Assembly: GCA_945900455.1 (NCBI GenBank)
Contig: CAMDJH010000012.1
Coordinates: 1 to 47,261 of the forward strand
Direction of reading: 5' to 3'
Source: Akkermansia muciniphila
GTDB taxonomy: Bacteria; Verrucomicrobiota; Verrucomicrobiia; Limisphaerales; UBA9464
DNA: 47,261 nucleotides
Part shown: in pieces, positions 1-7,029 of the stretch
Layout: each line of letters starts with the position of its first letter
Numbering within the stretch: position 1 is the first letter of the stretch
Notes under the pieces: model-generated
Seen by the model: only the letters and a program-made list of their open reading frames with translations
What the model was told of the DNA's origin: nothing
Database searches by the model: none
Program-made: the position numbers and the translations under genes

Positions 1-1045
1 TCAAGAGGCCGCCGAGGCGTTCGCGAGTCTGGATGTCCCCTGCCATTTCACCGATCCGATCCTCGGGCGCTGGAAACAGGATCACGTTGCCCTTGCCTTG
101 GTGATTTCGTTCCGCGTGGAAATGATTCACGTAGTTTTCAAGGCAGTGGCGGAGAGAGCTTTCTCCGAAAAGAATCATTTTCGACAGGAGCTCGGTCTTT
201 ACCGATCGAATCCAGCGTTCGCAATGGGCGTTCAGATTTGGACTCCGCGGCGGCAATGTCACCGCTTTGATACCGACGGCCTGGAGGATCCCGTCGAACA
301 CTTCGCAGAACTTTGTATCTCGATCGTGTAGCAGGTATTTGCAGCCACATAGGAATCCGGTGTCTGCCATGGTCATGTTCCGGGCCATTTGCTTCATCCA
401 GGCGAGGTCCGGTGAGTGCGTCATCCCCGCGATACAAACCTGACGAGACCCTACTCGCATGAATACCAGCACGTAGTAGGTGATGAGCCCGGCGGAGGTC
501 CAAACTTCGGCGGTGAAGAAATCCACGGCAGCCAAGACCTCGGTGTGGGTACGAATGAATTCCCGCCAAGAAGTCTTCCGCTCCCGATCCGGAGCTGGAA
601 GCAGGCCGTGGCGTTCGAGAACATTGCCAACGGCCTGATGACTGGCCTCGTAACCCAAGTTGCTGAGCGCACCCACAATCCGGCGATAGCCCCAACTTCG
701 GTTCTCACGAGCCATCTTGAGGATCAGTTCTTCGATGGAGCTATCCGTATTGGGACGACCAACGGGTGAGCGGTTTTTGGACCCATCGAACTTCTTGGCG
801 ACAAGCCTGCGGTACCAGCCAAGAATGGTTTCAGGTCGAATAATCTGCGCAACTTGCTCCAGGGCTTTCCTGCCGAGACGCTGGCCGATCTCGGCCAAGC
901 TGATTCGCTCCGGGTCCGTGAGCTTCAATCGCCTCTTGATCTGGTTCTTGAGAATCCGGTTCTACGTCACCAGATACTCGTTGCGCAGGAGGAGTTCCTG
1001 ATCAACCGAACCGGAGATGTACGCCAGCATTCGTTTCCAATTCAT
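1..1045 (-). pseudogene. DDE integrase-core transposase with internal amber codon
   Basis: Reading leftwards from the ATG at 1043-1045 gives MNWKRMLAY..., then a TAG at 962-964 (codon 28), then an uninterrupted frame to the window edge. The same codon in copy 2 is GAG, so this is a single-base nonsense change. After the stop come a helix-turn-helix region (ISLAEIGQRLGRKALEQV) and an rve-type DDE core: Asp in AAVDFF, Asp in HDRDTKF, Glu in NAHCERW. All catalytic residues are intact. The track omits this frame because it runs off the window. Re-initiation after the stop could still give a nearly full protein. The exact IS family was not assigned. Confidence 0.85.
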
Positions 1046-1135
1046 CGACGAGACTTAACCGAGCCTACCGCCTGCGAGCAATCTTCTGATCGCCCTGCAA
1101 ATCCTTGAATATTCGTAGGTTCGAGCTTTTTGACC
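1..1135 (-). mobile_element. IS element with DDE (rve-type) transposase, copy 1, left end outside window
   Basis: The right terminus is seen at 1123-1135 (GAGCTTTTTGACC). It is the exact inverse of the left terminus of copy 2 at 3561-3573 (GGTCAAAAAGCTC), which defines 13-bp terminal inverted repeats for this family. The element contains one transposase reading leftwards, whose last codons lie beyond position 1. By comparison with copy 2, only about the last 40-50 bp of the element are missing. No target duplication can be judged because the left flank is absent. Confidence 0.85.
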
Positions 1136-1139
1136 CTAC

Positions 1140-1237
1140 GGGATCCCACCCTCTCCGGCACGCCGATTGGCTTCAGAGCTTAAGTTTCCGGCCGCTCCAG
1201 CGGCCCTCCTGCCTCCTACCCATTTCCAGATGAATTA
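1140..1237 (+). repeat. Dispersed repeat, inverted copy at 37090-37186
   Basis: About 98 bp starting GGGATCCCACCCTCTCCGG and ending CCAGATGAATTA recur in inverted orientation at 37090-37186 with scattered mismatches. The repeat begins five bases after the right end of IS copy 1. The distant copy also lies beside a transposase remnant. It has no coding capacity that I can see. Confidence 0.8.
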
Positions 1238-1305
1238 ACCGCACGTATTCTCCTCCGATTCTACAATTTCCTCTTTCAAATCACTGAAATCTACTCACAG
1301 ATTAG

Positions 1306-1515
1306 GCGGGAGAGCCCTTATTTGGTTCCTTAAACTTCCAATCGCCCGTTGACTTCGAACGCCAAAAACTAACATACAGTCCTGCTTTTTCTGTCCCTTT
1401 TATCGAAGCAAGCCCAGAACAATACAACGAGCGCATTGATCGTGTGGGTGGCGGATTAGCCGCAGAGTTTCAAGCAATGTCCTATCAATATCCTGAAGAG
1501 CCAAAAAAACAATGA
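1306..1515 (+). pseudogene. C-terminal remnant of an unrecognised gene
   Basis: After a TAG at 1303-1305 the frame stays open for about 69 codons, with protein-like composition ending in QYPEEPKKQ. Its TGA overlaps the ATG of the next gene as ATGA at 1512-1515, the arrangement of translationally coupled genes. There is no good start codon in frame, so the 5' part has been lost, probably during insertion of the flanking repeat or IS. It is too short and start-less for the ORF track. No function can be assigned. Confidence 0.4.
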
Positions 1516-2534
1516 AAATGTCCCGACTGCTGCTTCTTTCGAGCTTTATGTGCGCTGCTTTGATCGTGGGCTGCAAAGAAAACAGCAAGGAAATCGAGGC
1601 GCTTCGAAAAGAACTGGGAGAGCTAAAGGTGAAGGCTAATCAAGACCAGCAATCTCAGAAACTGCAAAGCGAAATCAGCCGAATGCGAGAGGGTGTGTTG
1701 GAAGGATCAGTATTCATAGTCACAAAGGCAAGGGAAAACGTAAAGATGGGTTTGGTTACCGTCTCGCTCTTTGATTCTACACACGCGCGAATGGCAGTCC
1801 AAAAGGTCCGTACTGATTTGCGTCGCAGATCGGATGAGATTGCTGCACAAGCAAAACCGCTTTTTGCCGATGTCGAAACGGCTCGAGAAAAGTACAAGGC
1901 GGTAGAGCTTGAATACAAAGCCGCAAGGGAAGCGGCAGCGGTCGCGAAGGAGAACCTTATTAAGCAATTTAACGCGATACCGGGACGCTCACGTTTGAAC
2001 CATTTTGACTTGAGCAATCCGGAATACCGGGAAAGCGACGATGCCCAAACAATAGAGCGAAAGAAGGCAGTGTATGCAGAATACAGGTCCAAGGTTGATT
2101 CCGCTGAAGACACTAGAAAAGGGATTGCGCTGAAGGGCAGAGCAGAATATGACAAATTCCACCCCCTATATCTCGCCTACAATAGCTTGACAAAATCCCA
2201 GCGGGACTTGATAAAGTCTTATGAGCAACTTTGCTTTGCGGCTTTGGGATCGCCAGTCTCTGCCGTACAAACTGACGCGGATGGGAAGTTCAAGTTGATG
2301 ACCCCAAGGTCTGGTGAGTTCGTTCTCAGTGCATCAGCTTCGCGTGATGTTGGTAGTTCGTCCGAGACCTATTTTTGGATAATTACGCATTCGCTTGATG
2401 GGAAAGATCACAGCCAGATATTATTGAGTAACGACAATAAGACGGATGCATACGGCGCGACATCGATAGTCGAAAGATCGGGAATTGAAGAAAGTCCGTA
2501 TGCCAAGTATGAGTATGAAGTCGGAATGTGGTGA
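1512..2534 (+). CDS. Lipoprotein with coiled-coil inserted in a carboxypeptidase-regulatory-like fold
   Basis: 340 aa. A short hydrophobic leader ends in a lipobox (ALIVGC, Cys at about 21), so the mature protein is probably membrane-anchored outside the inner membrane. Residues 25-60 are charged heptad-like coiled coil. A beta-rich stretch (GSVFIVTKARENVKMGLVTV, about 66-85) is followed by roughly 150 residues of Lys/Glu/Ala-rich helix. The beta fold then appears to resume near 250 (TDADGKFKLMTPRSGEFVLS), which resembles a carboxypeptidase-regulatory-like repeat. The helical part would thus be an insertion. The start overlaps the stop of the upstream remnant as ATGA. Base composition is richer in A+T than the window average. 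Function unknown. Confidence 0.7.
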   Translation: MKMSRLLLLSSFMCAALIVGCKENSKEIEALRKELGELKVKANQDQQSQKLQSEISRMREGVLEGSVFIVTKARENVKMGLVTVSLFDSTHARMAVQKVRTDLRRRSDEIAAQAKPLFADVETAREKYKAVELEYKAAREAAAVAKENLIKQFNAIPGRSRLNHFDLSNPEYRESDDAQTIERKKAVYAEYRSKVDSAEDTRKGIALKGRAEYDKFHPLYLAYNSLTKSQRDLIKSYEQLCFAALGSPVSAVQTDADGKFKLMTPRSGEFVLSASASRDVGSSSETYFWIITHSLDGKDHSQILLSNDNKTDAYGATSIVERSGIEESPYAKYEYEVGMW

Positions 2535-2597
2535 GCCATTGCATTTTAAGAAACAAAACAAAAGGCTTTTATTCGCCTAAACATACTGTTGGACCGC

Positions 2598-3080
2598 ATG
2601 GCCACACCACTACCAATCACACCAGTTTCCGCCCTAACACCATACACTTGCGGACTTGCCTGCCTTGAGTCGGTTTTCTTAGACATGAAACGCCCTCTTG
2701 ACCAGTGCGAAATGCTTAAAAGGTATTCTTGGTTGTTGATCAATCCAGACCCAAACAAAGGACATGAGTATGGAGCAGCTAGTGATGTTCAGATTGTTGA
2801 TCTTTGTTCTCACCTCGGTTACAAAGTCGGTAAATTTCAAGATTTCAGACAACGGAACGTTGAGAAGGCATTTCAGGACGCTCTTGATAATGGAGCGGGA
2901 GTTTTGATTATGGCTTTGTGGGAAAAAAAAGATGCTCATTGTGTTCGCCTTTCTAAAATAAAAGTTCCGGGAGTATATGAAGTCATCAGCCCATCATTGG
3001 GAAGTGCAATCCCATTAGAGATTACCTTTCCACAACTGATTTCTTGGAATTTTAAATTTATTATTGTGTCGTTGGGATAA
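2598..3080 (+). CDS. C39-like papain-fold peptidase family protein
   Basis: About 160 aa from the ATG at 2598; a TTG nine bases upstream is the track start. TPYTCGLACLESVF near the N-terminus matches the catalytic Cys helix of C39-type peptidases, and DAHCVRLSKI carries the expected His. The usual Asp or Asn after the His strand is replaced: VYEVISPSLG has Ser where families show DP. It may be inactive or a divergent C39-like domain. There is no signal peptide and no ABC transporter part. It lies 63 bp after the lipoprotein gene in the same AT-richer stretch, and its TAA overlaps the ATG of a small downstream ORF (TAATG). Confidence 0.6.
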   Translation: MATPLPITPVSALTPYTCGLACLESVFLDMKRPLDQCEMLKRYSWLLINPDPNKGHEYGAASDVQIVDLCSHLGYKVGKFQDFRQRNVEKAFQDALDNGAGVLIMALWEKKDAHCVRLSKIKVPGVYEVISPSLGSAIPLEITFPQLISWNFKFIIVSLG

Positions 3081-3241
3081 TGGCCACTGTAAAAAATATC
3101 ACTGGCATCCCACAGGATTTGGGAAAGGCATCAATATCGGGAAATCCCACATCGCAACAAATATCGTCGCCGAAAATAAGTCAATTCATTAGCAAGAGCA
3201 ATGGGGTCAAACCTGAACTATTGACATTTGAAAATGTCTAG
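3080..3241 (+). CDS. Small ORF coupled to the C39-like gene, 3' end probably replaced
   Basis: 53 codons starting MATVKNITGIPQ, with the ATG overlapping the preceding stop (TAATG). It is below the length cut-off of the ORF track. The last third (from about NGVKPELL) is encoded by sequence resembling a mobile-element leader (GGGGTCAAACC at 3203), so the original 3' end has probably been lost. It has no Cys residues, signal peptide or membrane segment. A peptide partner or substrate of the C39-like protein is conceivable but is only an inference from position. Confidence 0.35.
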   Translation: MATVKNITGIPQDLGKASISGNPTSQQISSPKISQFISKSNGVKPELLTFENV

Positions 3242-3300
3242 ATGGAGTATGCGGATGGCAAGACCGTTAATCGCGGAGCGTCAAAAAAAGCGATGTCCTA
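3203..3300 (+). pseudogene. Relic of REP-associated (Y1-type) transposase leader and start
   Basis: GGGGTCAAACCTGAACTATTGACA is followed after about 50 bp by an ATG at 3254 reading MARPLIAE before the frame degenerates. REP-associated tyrosine transposases commonly begin MARPLRIE and are preceded by a GGGGTCA-type leader. Only the leader and the first few codons are recognisable. No HUH motif or catalytic Tyr is present. Confidence 0.35.
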
Positions 3301-3454
3301 TCAATAATGAACGGAGAAGTCGGTCAGTTCCACTGCGGAAAAAGGGTCGGTTCTTGGTATTAACAACTGCTCATTCCAGCATCATGCCCCGGGACATCGC
3401 TCGCAAATTTCGAGTTTAGGGGTCAGAACGGAATGGCACTTAAATAGGAGGCAA

Positions 3455-3560
3455 CGGGGCCAGATTAATCCATTTGATATATTGGGAGCAACAGGCTGAA
3501 TTTGAAGATGGCAAGACCATTGGGAGTCAATTTGCAGAAATCATTGACCTGTCCCCGTAT
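3455..3560 (+). pseudogene. Second relic of the same leader/start, cut by IS copy 2
   Basis: GGGGCCAGATTAATCC, then about 40 bp, then an ATG at 3508 reading MARPLG before the similarity ends. The arrangement parallels 3203-3300. The sequence stops abruptly where the left inverted repeat of IS copy 2 begins at 3561. No catalytic region remains. The stretch 3300-3455 between the two relics contains no ORF that I trust. Confidence 0.3.
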
Positions 3561-3932
3561 GGTCAAAAAGCTCATGCGGCATCTCGGTAATAAAATTTCA
3601 AGAGGCCGCCGAGGCGTTCGCGAGTCTGGTTGTCCCCTGCCATTTCACCGATCCGATCCTCGGGCGCTGGAAACAGGATCACGTTGCCCTTGCCTTGGTG
3701 ATTTCGCTCCTCGTGGAAATCATTCACGCCCTTTGATCTGGTTCTTGAGAATCCGGTTCTCCGTCACCAGATACTCGTTGCGCAGGAGGAGTTCCTGATC
3801 AACCGAACCGGAGATGGTCGCCAGCATTCGTTTCCAATTCATCGACGCGACTTAACCGAGCCAATGGCCTGGGAGCAATCTCCTCATCACCTTGCAAATC
3901 GTTGAGGTTTGGTAGGTTCGAGTTTTTTGACC
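3561..3932 (-). mobile_element. IS copy 2, internally deleted, both ends present
   Basis: The copy runs from GGTCAAAAAGCTC (3561-3573) to GAGTTTTTTGACC (3920-3932), 372 bp in all. It carries the transposase C-terminus (..RLGGLLKFYYRDAA, then stop, read leftwards) joined near 3728 to the N-terminus. Roughly 800 bp, including the helix-turn-helix and all three DDE positions, are absent. The retained N-terminal part has GAG where copy 1 has its amber codon. With both ends kept it resembles a non-autonomous, MITE-like derivative. I saw no clear target duplication. Confidence 0.85.
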
Positions 3933-4044
3933 GCACGCCCATCAACTCGGCTGAATCTGGCGAACGCTGGCGGATCAATCGCCAATCCCTATCGATGTTT
4001 CGGGCAGCATCACTTTTTTCGGGCTCACTTGCCATGATGCCGCC

Positions 4045-4518
4045 CTATTCCCCGGCATCCTTCCGTCCAGCCTTCTCTTCCTTCGGCTCCCACCCCGCCA
4101 ACTTCGCGAGGGTGTAGATCAAATCGCGGAGTCCCTCCGTCCGCCGGCAGCGCTCGATCAGAAAGTCGGCGGCCTGCTCAACCTTGGCGCGCTCGGCCTT
4201 TTTCTGTGATCCGCGGACGACGATCTCGATCCTTTCCGACCCGGGTCCATACAGATGGTTCTCGAGGTGAGCTCTCACGAGAGCTGCATGCTTTTTCGGA
4301 TCCGGGCTGAGATGCTGAGCAATCTCAGTCAGGGTATCCACATGGAGGGTGAGGTTTCTCCCCCGCACATACCGGGACACGGCACCCACATTTTTGCCCA
4401 TCCTCCGGGCAAGTTCGCTGACATTGATGCCTGCCTCCGCCATCTGGCGTTCCATTTCCTTTCCGAGTGGGCTCATGAGATTCTGGGTTGTAAGTGGTTC
4501 TGTTGAAGCATTGAGCAC
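4045..4518 (-). CDS. XRE-family helix-turn-helix regulator
   Basis: 157 aa. Residues about 20-70 form a Cro/CI-type helix-turn-helix (INVSELARRMGKNVGAVSRYVRG...LTEIAQHL). A C-terminal helical region and a Lys/Glu-rich tail follow and may mediate dimerisation. It is transcribed leftwards, away from the small ORF at 4561. It lies next to two ribbon-helix-helix proteins and an integrase, so it is probably the repressor or accessory regulator of the integrative element. There is no peptidase domain of the LexA or CI type. Confidence 0.75.
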   Translation of the reverse strand: MLNASTEPLTTQNLMSPLGKEMERQMAEAGINVSELARRMGKNVGAVSRYVRGRNLTLHVDTLTEIAQHLSPDPKKHAALVRAHLENHLYGPGSERIEIVVRGSQKKAERAKVEQAADFLIERCRRTEGLRDLIYTLAKLAGWEPKEEKAGRKDAGE

Positions 4519-4560
4519 GGCATTGACGAAGCTGGAATGAGGTTTCGATTCCCCGCCTCC

Positions 4561-4758
4561 ATGGAAAAATTCATCGCCTTATTGCAGACACTGAGCGCAC
4601 CGCAACAGGAGATCCTACTTTGGGAACTGGAATGGCGGGTGTCCGTGATCAAGAAACACCTCGTGCCCGCGTCGCCACCTTCACTGCCGCTTTCTCCACC
4701 GCATCGACAGCCGAATCAACCGGGGTCTTCTCCGGATGATCAATCTTTTGAGGCGTAA
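4561..4758 (+). CDS. Small hypothetical protein
   Basis: 65 aa from the ATG at 4561 (track start 4537). The first half (MEKFIALLQTLSAPQQEILLWELEWRV) is a plausible amphipathic helical pair. The second half is Pro/Ser-rich and low in complexity. It overlaps the 3' end of the ribbon-helix-helix gene on the other strand by about 110 bp, and the Pro-rich tail could simply mirror that gene. It is divergent from the XRE gene with about 40 bp between. No family recognised. Confidence 0.35.
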   Translation: MEKFIALLQTLSAPQQEILLWELEWRVSVIKKHLVPASPPSLPLSPPHRQPNQPGSSPDDQSFEA

Positions 4759-4945
4759 TCGGCCTCCCGAACTTTCGTTCCATCTCCTCTTCCAACTCTT
4801 CCATTCCTTTTTCCAGCGCAAGGGCGACTACCTGGGACCGTTTTCTGTGGTCCAATTCGGCGATTCTGAGAACTCGCTCCAACAAATTCCCACCGAGCCA
4901 AATGCTAATACATTGTTTGGTTTCTCGCGATTTCACACGTTTCAC
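4649..4945 (-). CDS. Ribbon-helix-helix-like DNA-binding protein
   Basis: 98 aa if started at the GTG at 4943-4945; the track frame opens at 5014 with an implausible Cys/Trp-rich leader. The core KQCISIWLGGNLLERVLRIAELDHRKRSQVVALALEKGM fits a beta strand plus two helices of the Arc/MetJ/CopG fold. A Glu-rich helix and a basic Ala-rich tail follow. It is divergent from a second RHH gene at 5034 with about 90 bp between, a natural spot for an operator. Probably a regulator of the integrative element. Confidence 0.55.
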   Translation of the reverse strand: MKRVKSRETKQCISIWLGGNLLERVLRIAELDHRKRSQVVALALEKGMEELEEEMERKFGRPITPQKIDHPEKTPVDSAVDAVEKAAVKVATRARGVS

Positions 4946-5033
4946 AGCAAACCTATAATGCCAACAAAACCAACAAAAGCAAAACAATCCTTTGACCCAA
5001 TGTTTACATCTCACTACACAAAAAACATTCCTT

Positions 5034-5258
5034 ATGAAACAAGCCGTCTCGGCACAAATCGAACAATCCGACTACGCCCGCATACGCGCATGCGCCACCC
5101 ATCATCAGCTTTCCATCTCGTCTGTAGTCCGGATCGTGATTAGCCGAGGGCTTTTGGCCTTGGAAACAGGGATTCTCGGGGAGCCTGTTTCGAAACCCGG
5201 CCAGTCCACCGTTGAACCGAAGCGCCGGAAGAAGAACCTCAAGCCCCTCCCCGACTGA
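5034..5258 (+). CDS. Ribbon-helix-helix-like DNA-binding protein
   Basis: 74 aa from the ATG at 5034 (MKQAVSAQIEQSDYARIRACATHHQLSISSVVRIVISRGL). The first 45 residues match the strand-helix-helix layout of CopG/Arc regulators, and a basic tail follows (PKRRKKNLKP). The track start at 4992 adds a leader overlapping the promoter gap and is less likely. The next gene begins 37 bp downstream on the same strand. Typical of control or nick-site binding proteins on small mobile elements. Confidence 0.6.
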   Translation: MKQAVSAQIEQSDYARIRACATHHQLSISSVVRIVISRGLLALETGILGEPVSKPGQSTVEPKRRKKNLKPLPD

Positions 5259-5295
5259 GCCCGTTCTCACCTTCACCCCTCCCCCAAACCCCACC

Positions 5296-5742
5296 ATGAA
5301 CCTCCTCAATCTCCGTGGCCCCGCCAGATCTGAGTCCCCGCCAAAACCGGATCCACAGTTTATCTCGCCGATCTTTGTTCCGGTTTTTGATCCGGCACAG
5401 CCTGATCGGTGCGAGGACACCATCCAAATGGAGGCAGTGGGCGAGATGCAGGTCGCCATGCACATAAATGGCGAGACCTTTGACTTCTCAATCTTCCAGA
5501 TGCGGGCGGCCCTGACCGGCCTCGATCGCCGTCGGACCGCGGGTCCGACAACTCGCAAGCTGCCGCAATTGACGGTCGAGCGGTACAGTGATCAGAAGGA
5601 GATGCCGCTCGTCCTGGCGCCCCACGGGTGGACGTGGAGCAACGGGATTGTGCTGAAGCTCTGTGGCGAGAACCTGCTCGTCAATGAGGCCACCCTGCGC
5701 AGCGCCCTCGCCTCGGTGCCATTGCCGTTCCAGATGGTGTAG
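5296..5742 (+). CDS. Hypothetical protein of the integrative element
   Basis: 148 aa from the ATG at 5296 (MNLLNLRGPARSE); the track start at 5212 overlaps the preceding gene. Composition is normal and soluble, with no signal peptide or membrane segment. The N-terminal 40 residues are Pro-rich; the rest is mixed alpha/beta (MQVAMHINGETFDFSIFQ, LKLCGENLLVNEATL). I recognise no domain. The position between an RHH regulator and the excisionase-like gene suggests an accessory function of the element. Confidence 0.5.
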   Translation: MNLLNLRGPARSESPPKPDPQFISPIFVPVFDPAQPDRCEDTIQMEAVGEMQVAMHINGETFDFSIFQMRAALTGLDRRRTAGPTTRKLPQLTVERYSDQKEMPLVLAPHGWTWSNGIVLKLCGENLLVNEATLRSALASVPLPFQMV

Positions 5743-5864
5743 TGGTCTCCAGTGCCTTTCCGCCAAAACCCGGTGCTCACGGATGGCATACGATAAACAT
5801 TCCCGCCACTGATGTGTAATAACCGGTATCGACGCGGAGATATGAAGACCAAAGTGAAAACCCA

Positions 5865-6113
5865 ATGTCACGTTCACCAAAACTCTTGAATGGCGTTCAG
5901 CTCGCGAAGGCGAGTGGGTATAGCTACACCTTTGTGTCGGCGGCCAAGCGTGCGGGCTTCAAAGCTACGATTGGGCGGCGGTATTCCCTGGAATCGTTTC
6001 TGAAGTGGGTAAAAGAACATCCGGATTTTCGGATTTCTGATTTTTATTTAAGGCGGCCCAAGCTCCATCCAGCTCGTTGTCCTGGATCCGGCGGTAAATC
6101 CGATGAACCGTAG
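5865..6113 (+). CDS. Excisionase-like helix-turn-helix protein
   Basis: 82 aa. LLNGVQLAKASGYSYTFVSAAKRAGFKATIGRRYSLESFLKWVKEHPDF has the winged-helix pattern of excisionase/MerR-type proteins: a helix-turn-helix followed by an RYSLESFLKWV wing and helix. The 3' third overlaps the 3' end of the integrase gene on the opposite strand by about 150 bp. The last 25 residues may therefore be constrained by the integrase rather than by their own function. Presumed role: directionality factor for the adjacent integrase. Confidence 0.55.
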   Translation: MSRSPKLLNGVQLAKASGYSYTFVSAAKRAGFKATIGRRYSLESFLKWVKEHPDFRISDFYLRRPKLHPARCPGSGGKSDEP

Positions 6114-6942
6114 ACGAAGCATGCCCCACCATTTTCATCACCACCGGTTCGGGCACGCCAGCGCGTTCCATTTTGGAAATGAAACTCACTCGCGTGGAAT
6201 GAAAGCTGACGTCCCCAAATCCGGGATGGTGGCTGCGGAGGTAGTCGAAAAATTTCCACCAAATGAACGAGGCTTTGATTCCTTTGAGTACCGGCCACGT
6301 GAATTGGCGCTGCGATTTGGCGATCTGTTCCAGGAGTGGTCGGATGCTGGGATTGATCGCTCTCGTGTCCATGCGGCCTCCCTTCACGCGGATGGTAGCC
6401 GTCCACCGGTCAAAGCTGATTGCAGCGATCGGCACGCATGTTTCCATCAGTCGCCATCCCTGGGCCATGGCGATCTCGAAGCTGACGTGCAGCATTTCGG
6501 CGTGGTCGCGTTCAATTCCATCGGATGCGGTTGCCACCCGATGTACAATTCTCTCCCGGATTTTGGAATTGTAACGGCCTTCCTTGTTTCTCCATCCCAC
6601 GTACTCCATGCACATTTCCCGGGTGACCTTCTCTGGGCAATCAACACCCTTGATTTGGAGGTAGCTCGTCCAGGTTTTCCAGGCCCCCAGCACGCGCTCG
6701 CCACTCCTGGATCCTTTGAGGTACCGGGTTGCGAGGTACGTAGGGACCCATGCTTCCCAGTGATGGGCCGCCCGTGCCGTAACTTTGCCAATATCCTTCA
6801 GATCCCACTCGGCCTTCATGTGCCGTGCGTTCCTCGCTTCGCTTGGGACCGCATAGCGAAAACCGGTGGAAACGCGCTTGGTGCTGTCCGCGGATTTTAT
6901 CCACCAAAACGGAGAACCCGGTCGCTTATACAAAGAAGCCAT
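5965..6942 (-). CDS. Tyrosine recombinase / phage-type integrase
   Basis: 325 aa. The N-terminal DNA-binding part (MASLYKRPGSPFWWIKS) and a core-binding SAM-like domain (about 60-150) precede the catalytic domain. The catalytic domain has the expected residues: Arg in GWRLMET, the HxxR box in FHSTRVSFI, a His in GHASS, and the nucleophile Tyr in VHRIYRRI. It would catalyse site-specific integration and excision. The gene faces away from the tRNA-Ser fragment at 7030-7071, the classic int-att layout, with tandem repeats in the gap. Overlaps the xis-like gene tail to tail. Confidence 0.85.
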   Translation of the reverse strand: MASLYKRPGSPFWWIKSADSTKRVSTGFRYAVPSEARNARHMKAEWDLKDIGKVTARAAHHWEAWVPTYLATRYLKGSRSGERVLGAWKTWTSYLQIKGVDCPEKVTREMCMEYVGWRNKEGRYNSKIRERIVHRVATASDGIERDHAEMLHVSFEIAMAQGWRLMETCVPIAAISFDRWTATIRVKGGRMDTRAINPSIRPLLEQIAKSQRQFTWPVLKGIKASFIWWKFFDYLRSHHPGFGDVSFHSTRVSFISKMERAGVPEPVVMKMVGHASSTVHRIYRRIQDNELDGAWAALNKNQKSENPDVLLPTSETIPGNTAAQS

Positions 6943-6948
6943 GCACGA

Positions 6949-7028
6949 GTGTGCCTTAGTGTGCCTTAAGGGGTAAACAAAAGTGAATAAAAGTGAATAA
7001 AATCAAACATAATCAAATAGATTCAAAC
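6949..7028. repeat. Tandem short repeats between int and att (possible arm or operator sites)
   Basis: Two perfect head-to-tail copies of GTGTGCCTTA occupy 6949-6968. Two copies of AAGTGAATAA lie at 6981-7000, followed by ATCAAAC/ATCAAAT/TTCAAAC variants up to 7028. The stretch is AT-rich and covers the region just upstream of the integrase start. The location fits arm-type integrase or excisionase binding sites, or the int promoter/operator. This is an inference from layout. Confidence 0.5.
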
Positions 7029-7029
7029 A

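Noticed and set aside
138-695. 185-aa minus-strand ORF listed in the track at the left edge
   Set aside because: It is out of frame with the DDE transposase, whose true frame runs off the window and so is not listed.
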